Part shown: positions 52,921-61,498 of the stretch, piece by piece
Layout of the letters: each line of letters starts with the position of its first letter
How positions within the stretch are numbered: the stretch's first letter is position 1
Assembly (NCBI GenBank): GCA_019423755.1
Contig: JAHZAU010000008.1
Span: 1-64,000 of the forward strand
Direction of reading: 5' to 3'
DNA: 64,000 bases
From: Oscillospiraceae bacterium
GTDB taxonomy: Bacteria; Bacillota; Clostridia; Oscillospirales; Ruminococcaceae
The notes under the pieces: model-generated
Told to the model about the DNA's origin: nothing
Databases searched by the model: none
What the model saw: only the letters and a program-made list of their open reading frames with translations
Program-made: the position numbers and the translations under genes

Positions 52921-53889
52921 ATGCATTCGATCGATTTTCACTGCGACACCCTGATGCGGCTTTACGACCTGTACAGTACCGGGAACCACCAGGAGACCCT
53001 TTGGAAGAACAACGGTCACATCGACCTGGAACGTCTGGTGGCTGCCGGCAATTATGCACAGTTCTTCGCCTGCTTCCTGTGGCTGGAGGGCAAACCGGTG
53101 CAGGCGTCCCACTATCTGGACGCGCTGGCCATGGCCGACCGCTTCCACCAGGAGCTGGCGGAGCACCCGGAGGCCGTCGCCTTTGCCGGAAACTATGCGG
53201 ACTACCTGGCCAACAAGCAGGCCGGTAAGCTTTCCGCCTTCCTGACGGTAGAGGAAGGGGGCATCCTGGAGGGCAACCTGAGCCGTCTGGACACCCTGTA
53301 CCAAAAGGGGGTACGCATCCTCACCCTGACCTGGAACTTCGAAAACTGCCTGGGCTACCCCAACGCCGGGCTGACCTGGCAGCACCAGGGGCTCAAGCCC
53401 TTTGGTCTGGAGGCTCTGGAGCGGATGGAGGAGCTGGGCATCGCGGTCGACGTCTCCCATCTGTCGGACGGCGGCTTTGCCGATGTGCTCAAGTACAGCA
53501 AGCGGCCCTTCCTGGCCACCCATTCCAACGCGCGCAGCATCTGCGGTCACGAGCGCAACCTGACCGACGAGATGCTCCGTCAGCTGGCGGAAAAAGGCGG
53601 CGTCACCGGGCTCAACCTGTGCGGGGCCTTCCTGCAGGACAATGGGGAGAGCACCGTGGAAGCCATGGTCCGCCAGATGCGCCACATCCTCAACGTAGGC
53701 GGTGCCGAGGTCCTTTGTCTGGGCACCGACTTTGACGGCGTGGAGGATCTGTTGGAGATCCATGGCTGTCAGGATATGGGCAAGCTTGTGGAAGGGATGG
53801 AGCGTTCCGGCTTTACCACAAGCGAGATCGAGGCGGTCTGCTACAAAAACGCGGAGCGCTTCTTGGAAAACTACTGGGGTCATTCATAA
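52921..53889 (+). CDS. M19 membrane-type dipeptidase, copy 2
   Basis: This 322-residue M19 peptidase is clearly diverged from copy 1, but all ligands are kept: HxD in FHCDTL, Glu in TVEEGG, His in DVSHLSD and THSNAR, Asp in GTDFDGV. The ATG at 52921 has AAAGGAGGG upstream. It is the first gene of an operon with the YfcC carrier and two PepT paralogues, so dipeptides or tripeptides imported by the carrier are the likely substrates. It ends 26 bp before the YfcC gene. Confidence 0.93.
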   Translation: MHSIDFHCDTLMRLYDLYSTGNHQETLWKNNGHIDLERLVAAGNYAQFFACFLWLEGKPVQASHYLDALAMADRFHQELAEHPEAVAFAGNYADYLANKQAGKLSAFLTVEEGGILEGNLSRLDTLYQKGVRILTLTWNFENCLGYPNAGLTWQHQGLKPFGLEALERMEELGIAVDVSHLSDGGFADVLKYSKRPFLATHSNARSICGHERNLTDEMLRQLAEKGGVTGLNLCGAFLQDNGESTVEAMVRQMRHILNVGGAEVLCLGTDFDGVEDLLEIHGCQDMGKLVEGMERSGFTTSEIEAVCYKNAERFLENYWGHS

Positions 53890-53915
53890 TTTGAGATTGG
53901 AGAGGGATATTGGAT

Positions 53916-55499
53916 ATGGGAACAAAATCCAAAAAAGAGAAAAAAGGCATTACCCTGCCGCCTGCACTGATTTTGCTGTTTATCGTACTGGCCTTCATGG
54001 TGGTACTCAGCTGGTTTGTACCGGTTTCTTCGGTTGTGACCAATGACGCTGGCGAGCGCACCGTTTTGTACAACACCATCATCGCCGAAGACGGCACCCT
54101 GATCGAAAACGTCGGCACCCAGCCCGCTGGTATCTGGGACCTGTTCCTGGCTCCCATCAAGGGCTTTGCGGACGGCGCAGACGTCAACTTCTCGATTTTG
54201 ATCTCCGGCGCCTTCCTGGCCATCATCAACGCCACCGGCGCCATTGATGCCGGCATCGGCGCTCTGCTTCGCAAATTCAGCGGCAAAAAGCTGCTTGCTA
54301 TCCTGATGTTCGTCTTTGCCCTCATGGGCACCGTTTACGGCTCCTGCGAGGAGCTGCCGGCCTACGCGCTGGTGCTGATCCCGCTGTGCATCGCCGCCGG
54401 TTATGACGTGGTCACCGGTATTATGGTGCTGTTCGGCGGCGCTGCCATCGGTAACATGGCCTCGGTCGTCAACCCCTACGCCACCGGCGCCGCTGTGGCC
54501 GCCATCGGCAACCCGGAGCTTTCCCTGGGTACCGGCATCGTCATGCGTATGGTGCTCTTCCTGGTGCTGTATGTGGTAGGTACCTTCCTGCTCATCCAGT
54601 ACGCCGAAAAGGTCCGCCGCAATCCTTCCGCCTCGGTCATCGCCGGCTGCGAAGGCATCAATGACCTGACCACCAAAAAGGCCGAGGGCCAGGTGGTCGA
54701 GCTGACCCGCCGCCGCGTCTGGGAACTGGTGGTCTTCGGCATCATGATCGCTATCATCGTTATCGGTTACATTCCGTGGAGCTCCATCCAGCTTTCCGAC
54801 GGCCGCACCATGTACGATGTCGTTAACTACCCCGCTGTTTGGCTCATGGAAAACGCTCCCGCTCTGGGCAACTTCCTGGGCGCTGACAAATTCACCTACT
54901 TCGGCGACTGGTACTTCGACGAGTTCTCCATCGTCTTCCTCATCGGCGCCGTTATCGTGGCTCTCATCGACCGCATGTCCCTTAAGGACTTCACCAGCAA
55001 CTTCATCCAGGGCTGCTGCGACCTGTGCTCCCTGACCGTTATCGTAGCTGTTTCCCGCGGTGTTTCTCAGATCATGGGCACCAGCTCCCAGGGTATGGGC
55101 ATCACCTTCGTTTACTGGATCCAGAACATGCTCAGCGACGTCCCGGTTTGGGGCTTCGTCATCGCCGCTGTGGTAGCCTACATCCTCATCGGTCTGCTGC
55201 CTCTGGGCACCAGCTCCGCTTCCGGTATCACCATGCCGGTACTGGGCGCTGTGGCTATGGCCCTGTTTGCCGGCAGCACCATCGGCACCGAAGTCGGCCA
55301 GATGATCCTGGTTTCCGCCTTCACCGTCGGCTTCAACTTCTGGTTTGTGGTTTACCCCAACGCTCCGCTCATGGGCACCCTGGAACTGACCAACGTCCCC
55401 TACGAGCGCTTCCTGAAATTCTCCCTGAAATACTCCACCATCCTGCTGCTGGCCGGCACCCTGGTGCTCATCGTTTCTCCGTACATTGGTTTGATCTAA
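53916..55499 (+). CDS. YfcC family transporter
   Basis: This 527-residue carrier has about twelve helices, a basic N terminus (KSKKEKKG) and the YfcC/ArcD-like pattern: LPPALILLFIVLAFM, a first-half MGTVYGSCEELPAYALVLIPL hairpin, and a second-half LLPLGTSSASGITMPVLG hairpin. Relatives include basic amino acid and short-chain acid or peptide carriers, so the substrate is uncertain. ATG 53916 has GGAGAGGG upstream. The context between peptidases suggests uptake of peptides or export of amino acids. Confidence 0.88.
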   Translation: MGTKSKKEKKGITLPPALILLFIVLAFMVVLSWFVPVSSVVTNDAGERTVLYNTIIAEDGTLIENVGTQPAGIWDLFLAPIKGFADGADVNFSILISGAFLAIINATGAIDAGIGALLRKFSGKKLLAILMFVFALMGTVYGSCEELPAYALVLIPLCIAAGYDVVTGIMVLFGGAAIGNMASVVNPYATGAAVAAIGNPELSLGTGIVMRMVLFLVLYVVGTFLLIQYAEKVRRNPSASVIAGCEGINDLTTKKAEGQVVELTRRRVWELVVFGIMIAIIVIGYIPWSSIQLSDGRTMYDVVNYPAVWLMENAPALGNFLGADKFTYFGDWYFDEFSIVFLIGAVIVALIDRMSLKDFTSNFIQGCCDLCSLTVIVAVSRGVSQIMGTSSQGMGITFVYWIQNMLSDVPVWGFVIAAVVAYILIGLLPLGTSSASGITMPVLGAVAMALFAGSTIGTEVGQMILVSAFTVGFNFWFVVYPNAPLMGTLELTNVPYERFLKFSLKYSTILLLAGTLVLIVSPYIGLI

Positions 55500-55515
55500 G
55501 AAAGGGGTCTTTGAC

Positions 55516-56739
55516 ATGAAACCCATCGTCGAACGTTTCTTTCGTTATGTAAAGATCGACACCCAGGCCACCTGGGAGGCCGAAACCGTCCCCGCTTCCC
55601 CCAACGAGTTCGTGCTGGGGCAGATGCTGGTGGACGAGCTGAAGGAAATGGGCATCGAAAACGCCTGGATGGACGACAAGGCCTATGTGTTCTCCCACAT
55701 TCCGGCCAACACCCAGCGCGACATCCCGCCCATCGCCTTCTTTGCTCACCTGGACACCGCTCCCGATGAGTCCGGCGCCAACGTCAACCCCCGGGTCGTG
55801 GAAAACTGGGACGGCAGCGACATCGTGCTCAATGCCGAAAAGGGCATTGTCCTCAGCCGCAGCCAGTTCCCCACCCTCAACGCCAGCATCGGTAAAGACC
55901 TGATCGTCACCGACGGCAACTCCCTGCTGGGCGCCGACGACAAAGCCGGCGTGGCCGAGATCATGGAGGCCGCCAAGTACATCATGGAGCATCCCGAGAT
56001 GGAACACGGCGAGGTGCATATCTGCTTCACCCCCGACGAGGAGATCGGCAACAGCACCGAGTACATCAACATCAAAAACGTGCCCGCCAAATACGGCTAC
56101 ACTATGGACGGCGGCGAGCTGGGCGAGATCAACTTTGAAAACTTCAACGCCGCCACCGCCACCATCAAGGTCAACGGCGTGGCCATCCACCCCGGCGAGG
56201 CCAAGGGCAAGATGAAAAACGCCATCCTGCTGGCCAACGAGTTCATCAACCTCCTGCCCTGGCGGGAGTCCCCGGTGAACACCGAAGGCTACGAGGGCTT
56301 CTACCACGTCACCGGCATCACCGGCGGCGTGGACCAGGCGGAGATCGTCATCGCCATCCGCGACTTCTTCACCGACGGCTACGAGGCGCGCAAAAAGCGC
56401 GTCCAGGGCATCGCCGACTACCTAAACAGCTGCTACGGCGAAGGCACCTTCGAGGCCAAGATCGAGGACTACTACCTGAACATGGCGCTGGAAGTGGAAA
56501 AGTGCCCCATCGTCAAGGACAACGCCCTTAAAGCCATGGAGATGGCCGGCATCCAGCCGGTGATCATCCCCATCCGCGGCGGCACCGACGGCTCCTCCAT
56601 CTCCTTCATGGGTATGCCCTGCCCCAACCTGTTCATGGGCTCGGCCAACTCCCACTCCATCTATGAGTACTGCACCGTCCAGTCCATGGAAAAAGCCACC
56701 GAGGTCATCCTCAACCTGGTCAAACTCTTTGCGGAATAA
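55516..56739 (+). CDS. pepT: Peptidase T (tripeptidase), intact copy
   Basis: This 407-residue M20 aminopeptidase removes the N-terminal residue of tripeptides. All catalytic positions match E. coli PepT: H78 and D80 in HLDT, bridging D141 in GADDKAG, E175/E176 in TPDEE, D198 in MDGGELGE and H380 in NSHSIYEY. GAAAGGGG precedes the ATG, 16 bp after the YfcC stop. It is presumably the working tripeptidase of the operon. Confidence 0.96.
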   Translation: MKPIVERFFRYVKIDTQATWEAETVPASPNEFVLGQMLVDELKEMGIENAWMDDKAYVFSHIPANTQRDIPPIAFFAHLDTAPDESGANVNPRVVENWDGSDIVLNAEKGIVLSRSQFPTLNASIGKDLIVTDGNSLLGADDKAGVAEIMEAAKYIMEHPEMEHGEVHICFTPDEEIGNSTEYINIKNVPAKYGYTMDGGELGEINFENFNAATATIKVNGVAIHPGEAKGKMKNAILLANEFINLLPWRESPVNTEGYEGFYHVTGITGGVDQAEIVIAIRDFFTDGYEARKKRVQGIADYLNSCYGEGTFEAKIEDYYLNMALEVEKCPIVKDNALKAMEMAGIQPVIIPIRGGTDGSSISFMGMPCPNLFMGSANSHSIYEYCTVQSMEKATEVILNLVKLFAE

Positions 56740-56798
56740 TCGGCAGAAAAACGCTCTGCACGGTTGTATCCTCCTCAAAAACATGATATGATGGAAAA

Positions 56799-56838
56799 AA
56801 AGCCGGTGTACAGGCCATACCAACTGTACACCGGCTTT
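56799..56838. terminator. Perfect hairpin between the two pepT genes
   Basis: A 15-bp perfect stem (56799-56813 with 56824-56838) with a 10-nt loop. On the plus strand only a weak T-stretch follows, so it may be a partial terminator or an mRNA-stability element reducing expression of the second pepT. Confidence 0.7.
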
Positions 56839-56867
56839 ATTCCCACTTTGGAGGAGGACCTCGACTT

Positions 56868-58091
56868 ATGAAGGAGATCGTCAAGCGCTTTTCCCGATAC
56901 GCCGCCATCGACACCCAGGCAGACGAGCAGAAACGCCGCTGCCCCAGCAACGAAAACCAGCGCCTTTTGGCCGAACTGCTCCAGGACGAGCTGCTGGAGA
57001 TGGGCGTCCCCCAGGTGGAGGTGGACGAGAAAAGCTTCCTCTATGCTCACCTGCCCTCCAATGTGGACCGGCCGGTCCCTGCCATCGCCTTCCTGGCCCA
57101 TCTGGACACCCACCCGGAGGTGCGGGGAGAAAACGTCCGTCCCCGTCTGGTGGAAAACTACCAGGGCGGCGACATCCTGCTCAACCGCGGCAAGCAGATC
57201 ACCCTCTCCCCCGAAGAATTCCCCGGGCTCCTGGACTATGTCGGGCACGATCTGCTGGTCACCGACGGCACCACCCTGCTGGGCGCCGACGGAAAAGCCG
57301 GCATCACCGAGATTATGGAAGCCATGCAGACCCTCTGCCAGCACCCGGATCTGCCCCACGGCAGCGTTTATGTGGTGTTCACCCCGGACGAGGAGCTGGG
57401 CTTCGGCACCGACTACATCCAGCTGGAAAAGGTCCCCGTCTCCTTCGGCTTTACCTTAGAAGGCGGCAGCCCCGGGGAGATCAACTGCGAAAACTTCAAC
57501 GCCGCCATCGCCACCATCAAGGTCAACGGCCGCAACATCCACCCGGGCCAGGCCCGCAACAAGATGAAAAACGCCGTCCTGCTGGCGCAGAAGTTCATCG
57601 CCTGCCTGCCGGAAAACGAGATGCCCGCCAGTACCGAAAACTACGAGGGCTACTACAACGTTACCGACATCCTGGGCAGCATCGACCAGTGCGTCATGAC
57701 CTGCCACATCCGGGATTTCGACCTCGGCTCCTACCAGAAGCGCAAACAGCGCATCCTGGACACCGCCCAGTTCCTGGGCGGCTTCTACGGCGCCGACACC
57801 TTCGAGGTGCAGGTGGAGGACTACTACTGGAACATGAAGCCCCAGCTGGACCGCCACCCGCAGATCCTGCAAATCGCCCAAACCGCCATAGAGCAGGCCG
57901 GGCTGACCCCTCGGCTGCTTCCCGTCCGGGGCGGCACCGACGGCGTCACCATCTCCCAGAAGGGCTTCCCCTGCCCCAACCTGTTTTCCGGCGGACACAA
58001 TGGATTCAGCATCTACGAGTACATCTCGGTACAAGCCATGGAAAAGGCCGTGGAAGTTATCCTCAACATCATCCGCCTCACCGCAGAATAA
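56868..58091 (+). CDS. Peptidase T paralogue with altered metal site
   Basis: This 407-residue paralogue is collinear with the upstream PepT. It keeps H78/D80 (HLDT), D141 (GADGKAG) and E175/E176 (TPDEE). Two metal-ligand positions differ: Asp198 is Glu (TLEGGS) and His380 is Phe (HNGFSIYEY), with a His three residues earlier at 377. The reading frame is intact and codon use normal, so it is not a decaying copy. It may have a changed metal site and specificity, or act as a binding protein. AGGAGG precedes the ATG. Confidence 0.9.
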   Translation: MKEIVKRFSRYAAIDTQADEQKRRCPSNENQRLLAELLQDELLEMGVPQVEVDEKSFLYAHLPSNVDRPVPAIAFLAHLDTHPEVRGENVRPRLVENYQGGDILLNRGKQITLSPEEFPGLLDYVGHDLLVTDGTTLLGADGKAGITEIMEAMQTLCQHPDLPHGSVYVVFTPDEELGFGTDYIQLEKVPVSFGFTLEGGSPGEINCENFNAAIATIKVNGRNIHPGQARNKMKNAVLLAQKFIACLPENEMPASTENYEGYYNVTDILGSIDQCVMTCHIRDFDLGSYQKRKQRILDTAQFLGGFYGADTFEVQVEDYYWNMKPQLDRHPQILQIAQTAIEQAGLTPRLLPVRGGTDGVTISQKGFPCPNLFSGGHNGFSIYEYISVQAMEKAVEVILNIIRLTAE

Positions 58092-58106
58092 CACAATAAC
58101 GCAAAA

Positions 58107-58145
58107 AGCGCCGGAAGCCCCACGGGCCGCCGGCGTTTTCTTTTT
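58107..58145. terminator. Bidirectional terminator between pepT paralogue and tetR-like gene
   Basis: CGCCGG/CCGGCG outer stem (58109-58114 with 58130-58135) and GCCC/GGGC inner stem, with As on the left and T-runs on the right. Confidence 0.82.
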
Positions 58146-58155
58146 GTTTGGCAAT

Positions 58156-58752
58156 TTAGCAATAGAGGCTCAGATACCGTTCCAGCTCCTGCAGGCAGTC
58201 CCGGCGCATCTGATCAAAGCCCTGGCATTCCTCCACCAGCCAGTGCAGCACATACCCCTGGGCAAAGATCACCGTCCGGCGGGCCAGCTGCGCCGCCTCG
58301 GCTGCATAGGCCCCATCCTGGGCCGGTCGGGAGGCAAACAGCTCCACCAGCGACTGATACAGCGGGCTTTCCTCGTCCAGCAGCGCGTCCCGGCTCACCG
58401 AAAGGTTGATGCGGTAGATCTCCTGGAGCAGGTCCTTGTCAAAGCTCTCCAGCTGCCCCAAAAGCCAGTCGATCCGCTCCACCGCACGCCGGGGAAGGGA
58501 AGCGTCCTCCTCCGGCCCAAAGGTCTCGGGGAGGGATTGGAGCAGCCGGTTGTAGATATCCAGCAGGATATCGTCCTTGGAGAGGAAATACAGGTAAAAG
58601 GTCCCCACCGAGATCTCCGCGTTCTGGCAGATCTCCCGGATGGTGATCTTGCTGTAGCCCTTCTTCTTCATCAGCAGAACGGTGGTGTCGAAAATCTTCT
58701 TCTTAGTAAACACCGCCTGCTCTTTTCGGGAGAGATACGACTTTTCCTTCAT
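58156..58752 (-). CDS. TetR family transcriptional regulator
   Basis: This 198-residue regulator has the TetR helix-turn-helix at about residues 20-62 (KKIFDTTVLLMKKKGYSKIT, IREICQNAEISVGTFYLYF). A divergent all-helical ligand domain follows. It converges on the peptide-use operon, and its candidate operator is the tandem palindrome at 52848-52873. A possible promoter (TTGCAA-N16-TAAAAT, 58815-58788 on the minus strand) lies upstream. AAAGGAGCAG precedes the ATG. Confidence 0.9.
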   Translation of the reverse strand: MKEKSYLSRKEQAVFTKKKIFDTTVLLMKKKGYSKITIREICQNAEISVGTFYLYFLSKDDILLDIYNRLLQSLPETFGPEEDASLPRRAVERIDWLLGQLESFDKDLLQEIYRINLSVSRDALLDEESPLYQSLVELFASRPAQDGAYAAEAAQLARRTVIFAQGYVLHWLVEECQGFDQMRRDCLQELERYLSLYC

Positions 58753-58850
58753 AACAAACCCTCTGCTCCTTTGCCTTGTTACGCTTTATTTTATCATATC
58801 TGCGGGCTTTTGCAAAGGAGGAACTCCCTCTCCTTCCCTCTCTTACCAAA

Positions 58851-58882
58851 ACAGACCTGTGCTAGGCACAGGTCTGTTTTTT
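58851..58882. terminator. Bidirectional terminator
   Basis: ACAGACCTGTGC/GCACAGGTCTGT perfect 12-bp stem (58851-58862 with 58866-58877) with a 3-nt loop and flanking A and T runs. It ends the lysR-like transcript from the right. Confidence 0.92.
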
Positions 58883-58900
58883 GCGTGTATTTTGTAGCTG

Positions 58901-59224
58901 TTACCGCTTGGGCAGGGTCACGGCAAACAGGTTCCCTTTGACCGGAGTGAGCACCAGTTCCACCGGATGCTCCTCGTCGAAGCGTCCGCAGCCGTTCTGG
59001 ATGAGCCAGCGGCCGATCTTGGTGCTTTTGAGCTCCCTGCCCCGGCTCCAAAAGACGCTGTTGTTGATGGCAAGCTCCACCTCGCCCTCCATCCCATCCA
59101 GCTGCAGCCGGATGGACGGCCAGTCCACGTCCAGATATTCGTCCCGGAACTGCTCGCTGAGCAGGATGCCGTAACCGGCGCCGTTTTCTAAAAATTTTCC
59201 GTTATTCCAGGCGCGTGCCAGCAT
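58901..59224 (-). CDS. Small protein of unknown function coupled to the LysR gene
   Basis: This 107-residue soluble protein has no membrane segment and no motif I recognise. It is rich in charged residues and aromatic pairs (AWNNGKF, DVDWPS, FWSRGRE). It starts 2 bp after the LysR stop with AAGGAGG inside the end of that gene, so the two are made together. Position beside a selenium-linked regulator is the only hint to its role. Confidence 0.72.
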   Translation of the reverse strand: MLARAWNNGKFLENGAGYGILLSEQFRDEYLDVDWPSIRLQLDGMEGEVELAINNSVFWSRGRELKSTKIGRWLIQNGCGRFDEEHPVELVLTPVKGNLFAVTLPKR

Positions 59225-59226
59225 GG

Positions 59227-60138
59227 CTACTGCACCTCCTTGTCGTAGTACATCTTTACGAAGTTCTGGAACACCTCGCCGGCAAAGGACAAGGGTTCGT
59301 TTTTGGAGGTCACCATATACAGATTTCGTTCCATGTCGATGTTGGTCAGGTCAAAGGCCAGCAGCAGGCCGAAATGCTCGTAGTCCTCTACCGCCGCCCG
59401 GGAGATGACCGAGATGCCCATGCCCTGGCTGACCGCGTGCTTGATGCTGTCGGGGTCGTCGAACTGGGCCACGATCTTCAGCTCGCCCATGTCGATGCCC
59501 GCCCGGTTGAGGAAGCGTTCCATCTCCTTGCGGGTACCGGAACCCTCTTCACGCACCACGATGGGCTCCCGGCGCAGGATGTCTGCCCGCAGGGTACCGG
59601 GCTGCATCTCCTTGAAGCGCTGGTTGTTGGGGGTGATGACCACCAAGCGGTCGGTGGTGAAGCTGTCGTAGGAACATTCGGTGTTGTGGTTGTCGGTGCC
59701 GCAGAATCCAATGTCCGCCTGACCGTCCAAGATGCTCTCCACCACCTTTTCCGAGTCCTGCTTCTGGATGCTGAAGAAGACGTTGGGGTACTCCTCCCGG
59801 AAAGCGGCGATGACCTTGGGCAGGATGTACTGGGAGGGCACGGTGGAGGCGCAGATGCGCAGGTTACCCTTGAGCTCCTTGTTGTAGTTTTTCACGGCGC
59901 AGCAGGCGTCCTCCCGCAGGTTGAGCATCTTCACCGCGTACTGGTAGAGGATGCTGCCGGGCTTGGTGGGGTAGACGTATTTGGTGCCGCGCTCGATGAG
60001 CTTGGTGTCCAGCTCCTTTTCCAGGGAGTTGATGTGGGCGCTGATGGTGGGCTGGGTCAGATAGATCCGCTGGGCCGCCTTGGAGAAGCTTTTGAGCTTC
60101 ACGACATATACAAATGCTTCCAGCTGCTTGAAATCCAT
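59227..60138 (-). CDS. LysR family regulator, selenium-metabolism associated type
   Basis: This 303-residue regulator has an N-terminal winged helix (MDFKQLEAFVYVVKLKSFSKAAQRIYLTQ is split by the usual turn near residue 25) and a periplasmic-binding-like effector domain (NLRICASTVPSQYILPKVI onward). It belongs to the CysL/CbbR-like group, and its divergent placement next to selD matches LysR proteins seen with selenium genes in Clostridia. The effector is unknown. An inverted repeat between the genes is its likely site. Confidence 0.88.
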   Translation of the reverse strand: MDFKQLEAFVYVVKLKSFSKAAQRIYLTQPTISAHINSLEKELDTKLIERGTKYVYPTKPGSILYQYAVKMLNLREDACCAVKNYNKELKGNLRICASTVPSQYILPKVIAAFREEYPNVFFSIQKQDSEKVVESILDGQADIGFCGTDNHNTECSYDSFTTDRLVVITPNNQRFKEMQPGTLRADILRREPIVVREEGSGTRKEMERFLNRAGIDMGELKIVAQFDDPDSIKHAVSQGMGISVISRAAVEDYEHFGLLLAFDLTNIDMERNLYMVTSKNEPLSFAGEVFQNFVKMYYDKEVQ

Positions 60139-60204
60139 GGTAAAACCTCATTTTTCCATTCCTGGCCAAAATAGGCCGCAGAATTCGATTGTATTTCTTG
60201 TATT

Positions 60205-60233
60205 ATTATATCAGAAAAAAGCGGGGATGAAAA
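60205..60233 (-). promoter_or_regulatory. Promoter of the LysR gene
   Basis: On the minus strand TTTTCA (60233-60228), 17 bp, and an extended -10 TGA-TATAAT (hexamer 60210-60205). Confidence 0.72.
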
Positions 60234-60247
60234 CAATTTATCCATGA

Positions 60248-60267
60248 AATAGGTAACTTTCCCTATT
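60248..60267. promoter_or_regulatory. Candidate LysR operator
   Basis: Inverted repeat AATAGG-N8-CCTATT (60248-60253 with 60262-60267), a LysR-type T-N11-A box, lying between the divergent promoters and touching the selD -35. Confidence 0.65.
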
Positions 60268-60294
60268 GTTTTTCCGTATGTATTGCGTTAAAAT
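60266..60294 (+). promoter_or_regulatory. Promoter of selD
   Basis: TTGTTT (60266-60271), 17 bp, TAAAAT (60289-60294). The leader to the ATG is about 90 nt. Confidence 0.65.
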
Positions 60295-60391
60295 ATAGGC
60301 ATAGCGTCTATAAATAAAGGAAAAAAACGAATTTTATCACCAAAATCGCGGCGAAATCGCTCGAAATTTCCCGCACCAGGAGGAACCCGCC

Positions 60392-61432
60392 ATGAAGGAA
60401 GTCAAACGTCTCACCGAGCTGACCAAAGGCGCCGGCTGAGCAGCCAAAATCGGTCCGGAGGACCTTGCCAAGGTGCTGCATCAGCTGCCCAAATTTGAAG
60501 ACAAAAACCTGATCGTCGGGTTCGACACCAGCGACGACGCCCTGGTCTACCAGGTTCGGGAAGACCTGGCTGTGGTACAGACGGTGGACTTCTTCCCCCC
60601 GGTGGTGGACGACCCCTACGTCTTTGGACAGATCGCCGCTGCCAACTCCTTAAGCGACATCTACGCCATGGGCGGCGAACCCACCATGGCCATGAACCTG
60701 ATCTGCTTCCCCACCTGCCTGCCGCTGGATATTATGGCCCAGATCCTCAAGGGCGGCGCCGATAAGGTCAAGGAAGCCGGCGCCATCATTGCCGGCGGCC
60801 ACACCATCGAAGATTCCGAGCCCAAGTACGGCCTGTGCGTCACCGGCTTTATGAACCCCAAGGACGTGCTGGAAAACAGCAAGTGCCAGGAGGGCGACCT
60901 GCTGGTCCTGACCAAACCCCTGGGCGTGGGCATCCTGGTCACCGCCATGAAGGCCCAGATCACCGATGAAGCCACCAACCAGGCCGCCATCCGCAACATG
61001 GCTACCCTGAACAAATACGGCAAAGACGCCATGATGGAGGTAGGCGGCGCCCACGCGGTCACCGACGTCACCGGCTTCGGCCTCATCGGCCATGCTTCGG
61101 AGATGGCCGAAGGCAGCGGCCTGACCATCGAGCTTTGGTCCAAGGAGATCCCCCTGCTGCCCCAGGCGGCGGAGTTTGCCCAGATGGGCATCATCCCCTC
61201 CGGCGCTTACAGCAACATGGCCTTCTGCAAGGACAAAGTTGCCGCCGACCCGTCGGTGCCCCAGTACCTGCTGGATATTATGCACGACCCGCAGACCTCC
61301 GGCGGCCTGCTCATCTCCCTGCCGGAAGAAAAGGCCCACCAGCTGGTCCAGACCCTGGAAGGCCGCACCATCTGCAACAAGATCATCGGCCGGGTCACCG
61401 CCCGCCAGGAAAAAGAGATCGTCGTCTTGTAA
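60392..61432 (+). CDS. selD: Selenide, water dikinase; selenoprotein with Sec16
   Basis: This 346-residue enzyme makes selenophosphate from selenide and ATP, the selenium donor for Sec and selenouridine. Translation starts at ATG 60392 (CAGGAGG upstream). Codon 16 is TGA (60437-60439), giving GAG-U-AAKI where E. coli SelD has Cys in GAGCGCK. The rest is a normal SelD: VGFDTSDDALVY, VQTVDFFPP, LSDIYAMGGEP, GGHTIEDSEPKYG and THE DVTGFGLIGHA segment. Conventional gene calling would start it late, near 60473. A SECIS-like hairpin follows the TGA, and tRNA-Sec is encoded at 63690-63786. Confidence 0.95.
60437..60464 (+). promoter_or_regulatory. Sec codon and SECIS-like hairpin in selD
   Basis: After TGA (60437-60439) and a 12-nt gap, GGTCC (60452-60456) pairs perfectly with GGACC (60460-60464) across a GGA loop. 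The spacing matches bacterial SECIS elements, which place the apical loop about 15-22 nt after the UGA. Confidence 0.75.
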
Positions 61433-61445
61433 ACAAAAATCCATC

Positions 61446-61480
61446 CCCCGCCCTGACCAAGCCGGTCGGAGCGGGGTTTT
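61446..61480 (+). terminator. Possible attenuating hairpin between selD and the NusG-II gene
   Basis: CCCCGC..TGACC/GGTC..GCGGGG stem with small bulges followed by only four Ts. Probably partial, since the next ribosome site follows at once. Confidence 0.5.
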
Positions 61481-61498
61481 CCTTCCAAGGAGGTCATT

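Noticed and set aside
57286..57306. Loss of a metal ligand in the GADGKAG motif of the second PepT
   Set aside because: In the M20 family the bridging ligand is the Asp before the variable position (D-x-K). That Asp is kept; only the variable residue changed from Asp to Gly.
60392..60472. Reading selD as a pseudogene broken by a stop codon
   Set aside because: The TGA sits exactly at the catalytic Cys position, is followed by a SECIS-like hairpin, and a tRNA-Sec gene lies nearby. The rest of the protein is intact.
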